Shown here: positions 20,521 to 30,719 of the stretch, piece by piece
Numbering within the stretch: position 1 is the stretch's first letter
Layout of the letters: each line of letters opens with the position of its first letter
Source of the DNA: Stentor coeruleus
Lineage: Eukaryota; Ciliophora; Heterotrichea; Heterotrichida; Stentoridae
Reading direction: 5' to 3'
Assembly: GCA_001970955.1 (NCBI GenBank)
Contig: MPUH01000124.1
Span: forward strand, 36,551-100,550
Length of the DNA: 64,000 nt
Notes under the pieces: generated by a model
The model's database searches: none
What the model was told of the DNA's origin: nothing
The model's input: only the letters and a program-made list of their open reading frames with translations
Made by a program: the position numbers and the translations under genes

Positions 20521-21441
20521 TTAAATCGTATCTTTGTATGGACGATCACTGAGAATTTCTGGGATGCTGAGCTTTTTCCTTTTGCAATACAACCAGACTC
20601 CTGGAATTATGAGTATTGCCGTAGATAGAGCTAGGATTGTTCCCCCAATGATCTCGTATTCTTTAGAGCTTGGTGAGAACTCAATAAGATTGTTATAAGA
20701 TGCATAAACAAAAGGGTCTGATTCTCCACGGACTTCAATTAATATAGGCTGAGTAAAGTTCTCATATGGTTTATCGTTTGTCCAAGGGACAATCTGCTGT
20801 TTATAATATCCTTTCCCATTACACCCATTCTTATACCAATCTACAACATGCAAAGAATCATTAATTACAATACATATTTTCTCTGTATTATAATGACAAT
20901 AACAGGACTGAGTTTTTAAATCCCAATACCCTCTACCACTCATTCTACAAACCTTAGCATTAGATGAGTCACTATGTCTACTATGGATAATAATCCCATA
21001 TAAAATATTCTCCCTTATTGTATCATTATTCACTATTTCAAGTTTTAAATCAACAGTCACATTATATTCTCTATAGCTTTGCCCATATACAATGTTAGTT
21101 TTAGTAGTATTTGCAACTAAACTTGAGTAGTTTGAAAAGTACATAGGCAAATATGCAGGAAAGCCCTCAAGGTTAGCACCCCAATTATGAGTATTATTAT
21201 GGGATAATGGAATTGTTATGTTAGGCTCAATATAAATTATCGCTTCTGATTTGTTTAGTAGTTTAAAAGTAGTATTCCAAGATATAAGCTCCATATCTAC
21301 TACTAGAAACTCTTTAGACTGTGGATCGATTTGGGACTGGATTAAAAAGTAAAGCCCAGTAGCCATAAAGCAGACCATAATGCCTATAAGACAGTAGCAT
21401 TTAACAGGTGGCCTTAGATTATTATCTTTATAGGTCTCCAT
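20521..21441 (-). CDS. Two-TM protein with N-glycosylated ectodomain
   Basis: 306 aa. TM1 at about residues 15-35 (CYCLIGIMVCFMATGLYFLI), a roughly 215-residue non-cytosolic region with many N-x-S/T sequons and a cysteine cluster around residues 170-210, TM2 at about 262-284, then a short basic tail. Topology suggests both ends in the cytosol and a loop outside or in the lumen. Family not recognised. Intact, TAA stop, tail-to-tail with the S49 gene. Confidence 0.7.
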   Translation of the reverse strand: METYKDNNLRPPVKCYCLIGIMVCFMATGLYFLIQSQIDPQSKEFLVVDMELISWNTTFKLLNKSEAIIYIEPNITIPLSHNNTHNWGANLEGFPAYLPMYFSNYSSLVANTTKTNIVYGQSYREYNVTVDLKLEIVNNDTIRENILYGIIIHSRHSDSSNAKVCRMSGRGYWDLKTQSCYCHYNTEKICIVINDSLHVVDWYKNGCNGKGYYKQQIVPWTNDKPYENFTQPILIEVRGESDPFVYASYNNLIEFSPSSKEYEIIGGTILALSTAILIIPGVWLYCKRKKLSIPEILSDRPYKDTI

Positions 21442-21531
21442 AATTTATTTATTCGCATATTTTTATATATGAAATTTCTTATCATGCTTTTATAGTGTTT
21501 ATGATAATAATCTTATATAAATATTCCAAAT

Positions 21532-22416
21532 TCACTTTAAAACCTTGAAAAAAAGAGCCAATTGGGATATGAACTTGATGCCTAGCTTGACTTCGTTGTC
21601 ATCTAAACACTTGAGCATTGTGTCAATTATGTACTCATCAGTTTGTGTTTGACTGTCCAGCCTTTCAGCTTCGTGAATCCTTGGGCTTCGCTCACTGTCC
21701 ATATACTCATTACTCTGAACTTTACCTTTTTCATAGTCAAACTTCAAACTTTGATTACTTTCACAGTCATAACTCAACCTTTCGCTTAATACAAGCTCTT
21801 CTTCTTTCTCTCCAAACGAAGGCTGTGTATGTTTATTATAAAAAAACATTTTATCCTTATCACTTTCCAAACTTTCACAGCTATCTTTAATTTTCTCAGA
21901 AATTTCTTCTGTATCAAGTGTTTTAAATATATCTTGGGCCATGAGTTCTATATGAAAATTCGCTTTTTCTGGATGATCCTGCTCACTTGGGGTTTGCGCT
22001 CTAGAAGATGGAAGGCTTTTTACTATTTCTTGGCCTTTACGGTTTATAAGTACTGGGGTTAAAAGCTTCGGATTAATTTTTTTAGCGTTTTTTTGGCCTG
22101 ATTTTATTTTATCAAAGATCTGGTGTTTGGGAATGAGGGATATGTTAGATGGAAAGGGAGTTTTGATTTTGTTGAGGAAAACGTTTGGAGAAGATTCGGG
22201 TTTTGGAAGATCACGGCGGGGTTTTGGAGAAGGATTCTTTTCAGGAGTCTCGAATTTTGTGTTTTTTAAGCATTTTTGTGATTGGAAGCATGGGCGACTT
22301 TTAGTGCTTGTTTTTTTAGAATTGTCTGCTAATTTACCATTTTGAGCTTGGTTGGTCAAACGCTGCAGGCTTTTACTTTGGCCTGATTTGTGTGATAGCA
22401 TTGAGATATAATTCAT
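21532..22416 (-). CDS. Orphan Ser/Lys-rich protein, 294 aa
   Basis: Frame open from 22491, but the first 25 codons are hydrophobic and low in charge and look like untranslated leader, so the internal start MNYISMLSHKSGQSKS at 22416 is preferred. Rich in SP and KP motifs (FETPEKNPSPKPRRDL), with an acidic second half. No domain recognised. It ends with TGA, one of few genes in this window to do so. Confidence 0.55.
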   Translation of the reverse strand: MNYISMLSHKSGQSKSLQRLTNQAQNGKLADNSKKTSTKSRPCFQSQKCLKNTKFETPEKNPSPKPRRDLPKPESSPNVFLNKIKTPFPSNISLIPKHQIFDKIKSGQKNAKKINPKLLTPVLINRKGQEIVKSLPSSRAQTPSEQDHPEKANFHIELMAQDIFKTLDTEEISEKIKDSCESLESDKDKMFFYNKHTQPSFGEKEEELVLSERLSYDCESNQSLKFDYEKGKVQSNEYMDSERSPRIHEAERLDSQTQTDEYIIDTMLKCLDDNEVKLGIKFISQLALFFKVLK

Positions 22417-22499
22417 GACTGTTAAATTTATAAAACAGTGAAAATGGGATTTAAAGATAGGCTTTTTGAATACAAATAGGCATTTTTGCATGCTTAAAG

Positions 22500-22855
22500 G
22501 ATATAAATTTTAAGTTTATAAGAATTTTATAAGTTTTTGAATTATATTATGGGAAATTACACATGGCTAGAGTTTTAAAGAATTTTTTTTATATAATAAT
22601 AAATGATATCATTACAGTTATTTCTTCAGGTCTCATTTTGCGATTCAGATTATTAACGAATTATTTTACTTAACGTTTATTGTGCTGGTGTAAAAAATAT
22701 AAGATTACAACTTGTAAATATAAAAATCTTATTAAAAAATGCAAGCGACTGGTATATCTAAAAAATATACAAAAAACGTACTTTAAACTATTAAGTTTGG
22801 TATTAGCTTTAAGTTAAATCAAATAGATTTAGTTTTATAATAAATTAAACATTAT
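22500..22855. other. Intergenic, nothing recognised
   Basis: About 350 bp of AT-rich sequence with stops in every frame; no repeat or relic is visible. Confidence 0.5.
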
Positions 22856-23415
22856 CTATCCCCTATTAAAAAGGCCGCTGAAAAAACCAGAGCTTTGCTG
22901 TTCTTGTGCTTTCATCATCAATTTTTCCTGTAATTCATCTTGAGAATAATCTGGAAGTCCCATGCTCATCCTTTCCACCCTCCCCTCATTAATTTTAGAT
23001 ACTTCATGCATCATAAGCATCTGCTGTTTAGCCATAAAGTTGTTATAAGCTACACCAACTCCTTCAATAACGGCCAAAATAATTCCACCAGCAATTGCAT
23101 TTCTCCAACAAATATGCAGCCCAGCTCTCATAGCTAAAACTCCTCCTGTTATAAACCGTGAAGCAATTGCATTTATCGGCCCTTCTTTTTGTATATACCA
23201 TAAAATCGAGCAATCAAATATCGAAAATAACCCTCCCCACCTAAAACTGGAACTCTATACTTCACAGCGTTTAATGCACCTTTAAATCGCTCTCTAGATG
23301 GAGCACTTATAAACCCTTTTATGAAATAATAAATGCTTCCACCTGCACAACCCATAGCAAAAGCTCCGCCCAGATCGTCGAAAAAACTATCGGGACAAGG
23401 TTCTCTTTGAGTCAC
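22856..23415 (-). CDS. TIM17: TIM17 import channel subunit, frameshifted
   Basis: The 5-prime part (from 23415) reads MTQREPCPDSFFDDLGGAFAMG and on to RVPVLGG, exactly the opening of TIM17. In a G-rich run at 23231-23241 the frame shifts; the other frame then gives LFSIFDCSILWYIQ, KEGPINAIASRFITGGVLAM and the remaining TM segments to a TAG at 22856. Both halves together make a full Tim17 fold with four TM helices. Tim17 forms the inner-membrane presequence translocase with Tim23 and Tim44. Compared with other family members a few residues around the shift seem missing. Sequence error in the G-run is as likely as a true mutation. Confidence 0.85.
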
Positions 23416-23834
23416 TTTTTTATTAAAATTAAGGTCCAGGATACGAGAAAATATTTAGATGATTTATTTTGAAATTCTATATAATATATGCTTGAATATT
23501 GAGAAAAGAGCATTTTTTTACTAGTAAAAATAGAGTTTAATCTGATATTATATGAAAATTTTAATTTTCAGATATGCTAAGAGCTATGCAGATTCTAATT
23601 AAAAAAAGATAATAGAATTTTTATGGTATTATTTTTATCAGTTTTTTTCTTAATAGCTAGTGTGGAAAATATACTAAAAATTGTTAGGAATGATTTTAAA
23701 GTTATGACTATATGAGAAAACTAATATTTAACATAAATTATCTTTATGTTTATTCTAAACCTAAATTATATAATTATTTTCAAATAAAAACTTTTCATCC
23801 AACTAAATTTAAATGCCAAATCCTTATAATAAAA
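23416..23834. other. Intergenic, nothing recognised
   Basis: About 420 bp, AT-rich. The open frame that runs from 23712 into the neighbouring gene is antisense shadow. No other signal seen. Confidence 0.5.
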
Positions 23835-25259
23835 TCAAGAAAAATCCAGCTTCCCAATGGACTCAGGGTCGAAGTCTCGGGTTTCCACACTCCACGTCGA
23901 GCAAATCGCCGCAAGTAAAATCGAAGCAGAAAAGGCTATCGTAAAAATAAAATTATCACTTGTGTGTTCAAGAATAATCCCAGCTGCAAGTGGGGCAATA
24001 ATAGAAGCCACAGTATTTGCGCTTCCAAAAATCCCTATAGCAGTGTTCCTAACTTCAGGAGGAAAAGTTTCAGGGCTAATACAAAACATAACCGCATAAA
24101 ACATATTCTCAAAAAAAAAGTACAGCAAAGATAAAAACAAAAGCTAAATAAAAAATACAGCCCAATAATTACTAGTAAGAAAGCAAAATATTAGCCCAAA
24201 GCCCATATACAATGACAAAGCTAAAGTTTTTTTCCTTCCAAACCAACTTTTAACCATAAAAGTTGCTAATATTACCCCAGGAATCCCCGCTACTTATATA
24301 TTACCCAACTGTTGATATAACATCATTGTATATAAATCTGTATTAGTCTGACCAAAACCTGCACGGGTTAATATTACTGGTAAGAAATTAGCTAGGCCAT
24401 TAAATGTAAAAGCTGTGCCAAACCATATAAATATATAAAGAATGGTATATTTTACGACTGGTTTGCGGGTTAAAGCCATAAGTTGTTGTTTTGAAGTCTT
24501 TTCTTTTGCATTGTGCTTTGGAGATGCTGATAGTATTCGTTCACGTAGGTTTTCTTTTGGAGATGATGGAGGATTTATTTCGGATATGAGGTCTAAAGCT
24601 AGTGTTAGTTTATGGCGGGAAATTAAAAATGTTGGGGTTTCTTTGATGCAGAAACGAGGCAGGCTTAGGAGTAAGGCTATTATCCCTAAAGTACCTTGAA
24701 TAAATCGCCAGCGGTAGAAATCAGAAACTGAGTTAAAAGCTAGAGCGAGGGCTGCAGGAATTGAAGCACCTACAGCAGATAGTACACTAATACCTGTAAG
24801 CAAATATTGTTTTTCTAATGGACAGTATTCTAAAAAAACGTTCCCATCCACAGTAAAACTCCCCCCGATCCCGAAACCTGTGATTAAATATGATCCTGAA
24901 AGCATCCAAATATCAGGAGAAAAAATTCCGATGCCAATTCCTAGAACTATAAACAAAAGAACCTTGTTAAATGCAATTGCTCTACCGTATTTGTCTGCTA
25001 AAATCCCCCAAAAGTAAGATCCGACGAATACTCCAATCATTGTGCAGATTGGAATTAGACTTTGTTCTATGTATGTAATGCCCCATTCGCTGTAGATTTC
25101 GTTTAGAAGTATGCCTAAGCTTACCTGTATACCCATTGAAATCCCCCATCCTCCTCCACACAGCATAAACAGCACCTTTTGCATTTTACCAAACACCAAA
25201 ATTGATTCTCCAGAGCTATCCTTCATCTTTATAATTTTGATTTCCCAACTCTTTAGCAT
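23835..25259 (-). CDS. MFS transporter, SV2/organic-cation-like
   Basis: Three exons (24305-25259, 24159-24289, 23835-24143) joined over introns 24290-24304 and 24144-24158, giving 464 aa. The joined protein has 12 predicted TM segments with MFS signatures: GSYFWGILADKYGRAIAFN between TM2 and TM3 and FPPEVRNTAIGIFGSANTVA near TM10-11, a pattern typical of the SV2, SVOP and sugar/organic-ion branch. Substrate cannot be told. Both introns contain a stop if retained, and without them the gene appears as two fragments. Stop is TGA. The cytosolic loop between TM6 and TM7 has SP motifs. Confidence 0.9.
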
Positions 25260-25381
25260 TCAATCCTCCTCTTAATCTCTAGTGTTTATCTTTAAGTCCT
25301 CATTAAAACGTTTTAAATTCCTATCAATATCTCGCCAAATCCTAAAGACTATAAAAAATCCAAAATTCCGTTATTATTTAA

Positions 25382-26428
25382 ATGTCAGCAAACCAAAATT
25401 TAAAGCGCAAGTTCATAGCGACTAGTGAAAGTACGTTCAATATGACTAAAAAGTTCAAATTCAGCTCAGCTGCTAACTGTTCGCAAAACCCCCCAATGAA
25501 CTTTTCCTTTGAATCCTCAGAAAATTCCTCAGCTTTAGCATTCTTCAATACTCAGCCTAGGCCAATATTCACAATACCTCAACCTTTTAACTTAATAACA
25601 GAGCAAAGAGTTAGGAAAATCTGCACATTGCCAACAGAAGATTTGGAATTACAAAAAATGCAAAATAGGCCAAAGTTCAAAGCTAAGCCCATGCCAAAGT
25701 TCACCCCAGTCCCTGAACCTTTAAAAGCCTCTTGTAAAACTATTCCTCAAGAGTTCAACCAACCAGTAAAAATTCGTTCTAGAAACACTTCAGTATCAGC
25801 AGAAGAAAGCCAAATGCGTTTTTCAGCAAGATCATGTCCTGAATCCTTTAAGTTAGAAATTCAAAAACCCCATTTCACCACAATAGTTCCCCAAACCCCT
25901 TCTTTAGAAGCAGCTAATCGTATTAGAGGAAATTCTCCTCCAATAAGCATTCCTTATAAATTTGAAGCCTTGCCTTTACCAAGTTTCTATGAGACTTCCC
26001 AATCAAGAAGCAGGAGTATTGAAAGTGCTAATAATGAGAATTTTAAGTTTTTTGCTAGACCAATGCCTAGTTTTGATAAGGTTTTTGTCCCGAATATGGA
26101 CTTTGTCCCTACACAACCTGTGGATTTTAAGCTCAATACACAAAAACGGGCTGTTGAAAGGGAGAAATTTGAGAATTTTGTTAAGGATAAAGAGAATTTT
26201 ATTAAGGAACAACAGATGGAGCTTGCGAAAATTGAAGCTGAGGATGTTAGGCAGTATAGGAAAAGCTTGGAATTTAGAGCTAAGCCTTTACAGGAGCACA
26301 AACCATTTTTTATCAAAAGATCTGAAGAGAAGCTTACGACACCCAAGAGCCCATTATTACACACAAAACTAAGAGCTAGTTTGAGAGACATAGAAAATTA
26401 TACAGAAGAATATATGGATATAGATTAG
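25382..26428 (+). CDS. TPX2-like microtubule protein
   Basis: 348 aa, intact, ATG to TAG. The C-terminal part (about 245-345) shows the TPX2/WVD2 pattern: FKLNTQKRAVEREKF, a glutamate-rich helix, then LEFRAKPLQEHKPFF and a P-K-S-P-L-L-H-T-K-L-R-A end. Repeated short motifs of the kind F-x-A-R/K-P-M-P (FKAKPMPKF, FFARPMPSF) occur along the rest. TPX2 proteins bind and nucleate microtubules and activate Aurora kinase; N-terminal Aurora-binding features are not evident. Fits the microtubule-rich cortex and spindle of a ciliate. Confidence 0.8.
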   Translation: MSANQNLKRKFIATSESTFNMTKKFKFSSAANCSQNPPMNFSFESSENSSALAFFNTQPRPIFTIPQPFNLITEQRVRKICTLPTEDLELQKMQNRPKFKAKPMPKFTPVPEPLKASCKTIPQEFNQPVKIRSRNTSVSAEESQMRFSARSCPESFKLEIQKPHFTTIVPQTPSLEAANRIRGNSPPISIPYKFEALPLPSFYETSQSRSRSIESANNENFKFFARPMPSFDKVFVPNMDFVPTQPVDFKLNTQKRAVEREKFENFVKDKENFIKEQQMELAKIEAEDVRQYRKSLEFRAKPLQEHKPFFIKRSEEKLTTPKSPLLHTKLRASLRDIENYTEEYMDID

Positions 26429-27463
26429 CATGTTTTAAAGATTTATTTATAGTTTTTGACAATTCATGTTTCTAAGGATTATTCTTGGGTTTGGGACACT
26501 TTTTATGTTTGTTTTTTTAAAATGATTTTTATGTTAAATTGTGACGATTATACTTATTGAGTTTAAGAATGGCTGTAAGGGTAGTTTGTTTTAAAAAATA
26601 ATAGGAATTGTTATCATCTCAAAGTGAAATATATACAATAAATAATATGAAATACTTAAGCATAAAAATGATATTTCCTTGTTCATAATATTTTTTCTCT
26701 AAAATATAAGCTTTCTTATATATAAATCCTTACAAATAACAACTGGATAATCAAAGCATTCTCTTGTCTATATTTAAGATAATAATTAATGAAAGGATGC
26801 CTTAATGTTTAAGATATAACAAAACCTTGGAGCCTATTATACAGGTAATAGAAGTCAATAGTAATCCATAAATAGGTGCCAATTATGGCTATAGTTTTAC
26901 TGGTAAAGCAGAGCTTATCTCATTGTGAAAGGATATATATATTGGTGAGACTATCAACACCAGTTGAAATTTTGATATAATTTCCATTCTTTCAGAAAAT
27001 TTTCTTTACAAAGATTATTATTTACTATTGAAAAATTGAAATCACTTCTTAGATATTTTTTCAGAATATTAGTTAATAAAGATATTCAGAGTAGAATTAA
27101 TAGGTGTCTCAGGCTACACATTGTCTAAGTTGTTTTTACCTCCTTCGATTTAGAATTCAGTTTGGAAGTGGTGGACTTTTGAATGTTCGAGAACCTAAGT
27201 TTATTTTTTATATGAGATATTTTAGATTGCCTAGTATTTCTGTTAAATATTATACACTAACCTGCTAATTCATGAATATATATCAACTTTTATCAAAAAT
27301 CCTCCACGTCTATATAATCATAACACATTCAAAAAACCCAATCACTTCTTAAAACTAATGAATTCCCACAATCTGGTTTAACTTCAAACCAAAAGCATTC
27401 GCTCTAACACCAAGTTTAAAAATAGCCAAAAAATTAAATTCAATATTTCTTATAGTCTTATAT
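26429..27463. other. Gap with weak repeat-protein trace
   Basis: About 1 kb without an intact gene. Around 26840-27000 on the plus strand short pieces such as GAYYTGN and IYIGETIN recall MORN repeats, but frames are broken and the similarity is too short to trust. The rest is AT-rich with nothing recognised. Confidence 0.3.
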
Positions 27464-28207
27464 ATGGAAGCTCTTCTAAAGCATGACCAATTAAACTTTG
27501 AAATCCTTGACCAAAACGCCAATACTGTCCAAGTAATTCTTCTTCCCAACCAAACCATATACACTGATATCAATTATGTAATTTATTCATCAGCTAACTT
27601 ATCATTTAGAGAATTTCCAGTTTCATGCTGGAAAAAATTGTTCATCAATTCCATCGGCCCTCAATACCGTGTCAAAAACCGTAAAGGTGGAGTTGAGTAC
27701 CTAGGCCTCAGCAAGTCCTCAGGACGAATAGTAGGCATGAACCCTCATATATTAGAAGAACCTTTTATTCTAGATAAAAACCTTATCCTTGCTTATACAT
27801 CAGGAATTAAACTTTCAATAATTCCAGAAGCCAACATACTCATGAAAAAAATTCAATGGCGTGAAGCTCGGGGGAATGGAATCGTTTTTCTCCAAGGCTA
27901 CGGGAGCATAATTGAGAAAAGACTCGGGGCTGAAGAAGAAATCAACGTCAACAAAAATGATATCCTCGCTTTTAGTAAGTCAATAAAAATCAGCGAATCA
28001 AGCATCCATCGTAGCTACAAAGCATTTTTTATAGACGATTGGTGTCTCATGAAAGTCAAAGGTCCAGGCTGGATATTCATCGATGGCTCAGCTCGCAACA
28101 AATCCTCACATGTCTATCCTCGTCGACGTGACAATCTGTGGCAAATCTTCTTCATCTTTACCTTTATACTTCTCCTAGCTTTTATAGAAGTGTTTTTGCA
28201 GATATGA
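27464..28207 (+). CDS. AIM24-family protein with C-terminal TM
   Basis: 247 aa. The beta-rich body has the AIM24 (formerly DUF124/TIGR00266) layout: LPNQTIYTDINYVIYSSAN for the family's PGE-x-x-x-x-x-G-x-M-V-Y region, a central LAYTSGIKLSIIPEA, and GNGIVFLQGYGSI with the terminal VKGPGWIFIDG. After residue 225 there is one TM helix (FFIFTFILLLAFIEVF). Yeast Aim24 is a mitochondrial inner membrane protein affecting MICOS and respiratory complexes; tail anchoring here suggests a membrane-bound variant. Stop is TGA. Confidence 0.8.
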   Translation: MEALLKHDQLNFEILDQNANTVQVILLPNQTIYTDINYVIYSSANLSFREFPVSCWKKLFINSIGPQYRVKNRKGGVEYLGLSKSSGRIVGMNPHILEEPFILDKNLILAYTSGIKLSIIPEANILMKKIQWREARGNGIVFLQGYGSIIEKRLGAEEEINVNKNDILAFSKSIKISESSIHRSYKAFFIDDWCLMKVKGPGWIFIDGSARNKSSHVYPRRRDNLWQIFFIFTFILLLAFIEVFLQI

Positions 28208-28412
28208 TTACTATATCCTTAGACTAAATTTTTATATTCATGGCAATTCTAATCAAAACTAATGAAAAATGCAGAGAATGTAATAAAATGATATGAAATA
28301 CAATAATCTCTATACTTTATTGATAATATAACTATGTGCATTATACGATATGCTATAATAAATATGATTACTTATGATAAATGATGATAAAATAACCTTT
28401 AGACTAATAAAC

Positions 28413-28703
28413 TTAGTGGAAATATGCGTCTGGGTCTGCTGGAAGGGAAACTGGCTCAAATGAATCTGTAAGTTCATTGTAACGAGGAATGGCTAAGATT
28501 TTCCATTTGTGGAGCTCTTCGTTGATTCTGTAGTTAAGGCGCATTTCTTTGTTTCGGGTTGAGCATTCATGGAAGTCTTGGAAGTCTTCTCGGCACATTG
28601 CCCCTGGGTCGTCTTCTCCTTTGTAGCAGTCAACAAATTTTAACCAAAACGGAAAGCACCGTTGTACACCTCCATCAAGGCTCATGCCATGAAATAGCGA
28701 CAT
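28413..28703 (-). CDS. NDUFS5: Complex I subunit NDUFS5 (15 kDa)
   Basis: About 96 aa from the start MSLFHGMSLDGG (an upstream in-frame ATG at 28727 would add eight hydrophobic residues and is less likely). Contains the twin CX9C pattern: CFPFWLKFVDC and CREDFQDFHEC. The opening G-x-x-x-R-C-F/Y-P-F-W matches NDUFS5, an intermembrane-space accessory subunit of NADH:ubiquinone oxidoreductase imported through Mia40. Intact, TAA stop. Confidence 0.88.
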   Translation of the reverse strand: MSLFHGMSLDGGVQRCFPFWLKFVDCYKGEDDPGAMCREDFQDFHECSTRNKEMRLNYRINEELHKWKILAIPRYNELTDSFEPVSLPADPDAYFH

Positions 28704-28738
28704 TATGATTATATATCCTATAAACAAAGTTAGTTAAA

Positions 28739-29530
28739 TTATCTTGGTTTTACTTTGCCCCTGGAGTTCTTTTTGAGTTTGTAAATTTGGTTGTTCCGAA
28801 GAAGGGAGGAATAGACCCACGGAGATGATTTTGATGAAGAACGGAGATTGGCTGGAAGATGGGATTCAGCTTGAGTTAGTGGATCGTCAGGAGGTTGTTT
28901 TTCAGTAATTGTCGATGGGTTTTGAGTATCGCCAGCTATTTTTCTAATATAAGGATTGTTTAAATGTTTNTCAGTAATTGTCGATGGGTTTTGAGTATCG
29001 CCAGCTATTTTTCTAATATAAGGATTGTTTAAATTAGATCTTATAGGAATGTGGGAGGTTTTTGGGCTTGATAAGATTTTTGGTGAGGCATAGGGGAGTT
29101 TTTTTGCACCAAATAAGTCCTCAGCGTAACGGATGCAGGTTGTGGAAGGTTTATTAAAGTATGGGATATGAGAAGTGGACATGGGGATATCAAATGCATC
29201 GTCTTCACAGGTTAAAGGAATGAACTCAAAGGGCTGATTGTGATATTCGGCAATATATGGTGAATGAGTCGTGGATATAACTGAATGATTAATAAGAGGA
29301 GGTTTTTTAATCATGAACTCTTTGCTTCGTGATAAGGGCTTTGATGTTTGAGATACTTTTCTGCCTAAAAATGGGTTTAATCCTCTTTGGACTATAGTTT
29401 TATGCTTTAGTTCTAATTCATGTTTTTCTTGAAGTAAAAGCTCAAAGGTTTTAATTATAGAGTTTTCAGACAGATTATGCTTACGATATCTTACTTCTAT
29501 GCTTTTAAGAAAAGTTGGCATGGGCTCCAT
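28739..29530 (-). CDS. Orphan protein spanning an assembly join
   Basis: 263 codons as given, including one unknown residue at the N at 28970 and an artificial 23-codon direct repeat caused by the duplicated 64-bp segment. Collapsing the copy leaves about 240 aa in frame. The start MEPMPTFLKSIEVRYRKH and the region with LSENSIIKTFELLLQEKHEL look helical; the rest is Ser/Pro/Asn-rich. No family recognised. TAA stop lies 12 bases past the 5-prime side of the NDUFS5 gene. Confidence 0.6.
   Translation of the reverse strand: MEPMPTFLKSIEVRYRKHNLSENSIIKTFELLLQEKHELELKHKTIVQRGLNPFLGRKVSQTSKPLSRSKEFMIKKPPLINHSVISTTHSPYIAEYHNQPFEFIPLTCEDDAFDIPMSTSHIPYFNKPSTTCIRYAEDLFGAKKLPYASPKILSSPKTSHIPIRSNLNNPYIRKIAGDTQNPSTITXKHLNNPYIRKIAGDTQNPSTITEKQPPDDPLTQAESHLPANLRSSSKSSPWVYSSLLRNNQIYKLKKNSRGKVKPR
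28902..29034. repeat. Single-N join flanked by 64-bp direct copy
   Basis: 28902-28965 is repeated exactly at 28971-29034 around the N at 28970. The offset of 69 bases is a multiple of three, so the overlying reading frame stays open and hides the artefact as a tandem peptide repeat. Confidence 0.85.
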
Positions 29531-29553
29531 TATAAGTATATAGGACTATATAA

Positions 29554-29685
29554 ATGAATTCAGGGAATTTGGGTATAGATTCTTTGCAGAGGAGCTTAGA
29601 TAATATAATAGAAAAAATTGCAATGACAGATAAAGAGTCAAGGAAAGGTTTAAGTGCATTAGGAAAATATTATATCATATTATAA
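29554..29685 (+). CDS. Possible 43-aa microprotein
   Basis: ATG to TAA, 43 codons, starting 23 bp from the divergent neighbour. Sequence is helical and charged (SLQRSLDNIIEKIAM, then TDKESRKGLSALGKY) rather than AT-composition noise. Could be a tiny gene or the 5-prime exon of something I cannot extend. Not recognised. Confidence 0.35.
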   Translation: MNSGNLGIDSLQRSLDNIIEKIAMTDKESRKGLSALGKYYIIL

Positions 29686-29857
29686 ATCACAGCCAAAAAC
29701 TACCAGTGCATTATCATAATTTTTCATTCCCAAAATTTTATATAAAATCTACTTTTAACATAATATATTATTGCATCAAACTAATAATTCATATCTTTTC
29801 CAAAAAATTTTTTTTCCTTAGAACCATCTAGAATTTATTATACTTCACATTATTTAC

Positions 29858-30124
29858 TCACACATTTCTTCTATTTTTCATTCTGTTCAAGCTCAAATTG
29901 AGCGTCACAGCTTTTTTTTCAGCCTTCACAAGGGAGAATGCTAAAAGGCCTTTAGGTGCATCCTTCTGCAGCTCAGCCAAGCTTCCAGTAATAGGCTGTA
30001 ATGTATCACTAACAAGTCTTGTAGGACTAGGGACTTTCATTTTCATTAAAATATTCATAACCTTTGGGTGTACAGCTTTAAACCCAATCTTTCTTTCGTT
30101 TTGATATGAATCAACTTCCATCAA
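29858..30124 (-). CDS. Small orphan protein, 88 aa
   Basis: ATG to TGA, 88 residues, basic, with KVPSPTRLVSDTLQPITGS in the middle. No domain or TM. Non-random composition supports coding; function unknown. One of few TGA stops here. Confidence 0.5.
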   Translation of the reverse strand: MMEVDSYQNERKIGFKAVHPKVMNILMKMKVPSPTRLVSDTLQPITGSLAELQKDAPKGLLAFSLVKAEKKAVTLNLSLNRMKNRRNV

Positions 30125-30422
30125 ATAATTTTTTATTTCTCATAAGCCATTACTTTAACTTAAATCAAAGAAGAATATGCTTTAATTCTTTAGTTAATAA
30201 AATTTAAGTCTTCATAGAAATTATTTAAGGGACAATATTTCAAGTCTAAGTTTTAAAAAGATCTGACGTTATTTACATAAAGACTTATAGCAAATTGAAT
30301 TCTTATTAGTGTAGGAAAGAGAAAACCATATAAAATATCGTTATTATATAGAAAAGATAGGGTTTAATAGATTTATGGTTTATAATTTTTATATGATGAA
30401 ATTGAATAATAATTTATTTAAA

Positions 30423-30719
30423 ATGGTTGATAAGCTTGATGTTTTTGATATTATGAGACAGTTGGGAGTATATCCTCCAGTAGCATTTCCAGAAACTATT
30501 ATAACTGGGTTTGGGTTTATAAAGCCTATGTTTATACAATTTCATGAAAATGGGATAGAGTATTCAGAGATAAACTTTAGTGATGCTAAGTGCATTGGGG
30601 TGAGTTGGAATAAGAATAAGGAGCCTTATTTTATGATTAAGTTACAGCTAAGATCTGCTCCGTGTAATAATACACAAATAATTGACATAACAAGAAGAAA
30701 TACAGTTTACCAGCAATAG
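30423..30719 (+). CDS. Small orphan protein, 98 aa
   Basis: An in-frame ATG exists at 30375, but the first 16 codons are Asn/Phe/Tyr-rich leader-like, so MVDKLDVFDIMRQLG at 30423 is preferred. The protein looks like a compact alpha/beta domain (ITGFGFIKPMFIQFHENGIE, CIGVSW). Not recognised. TAG stop. Confidence 0.5.
   Translation: MVDKLDVFDIMRQLGVYPPVAFPETIITGFGFIKPMFIQFHENGIEYSEINFSDAKCIGVSWNKNKEPYFMIKLQLRSAPCNNTQIIDITRRNTVYQQ

Noticed and set aside
25962-26391. Overlapping frames of 134-136 codons on both strands
   Set aside because: Shadows of the TPX2-like gene; their text has no domain pattern while the TPX2 frame does.
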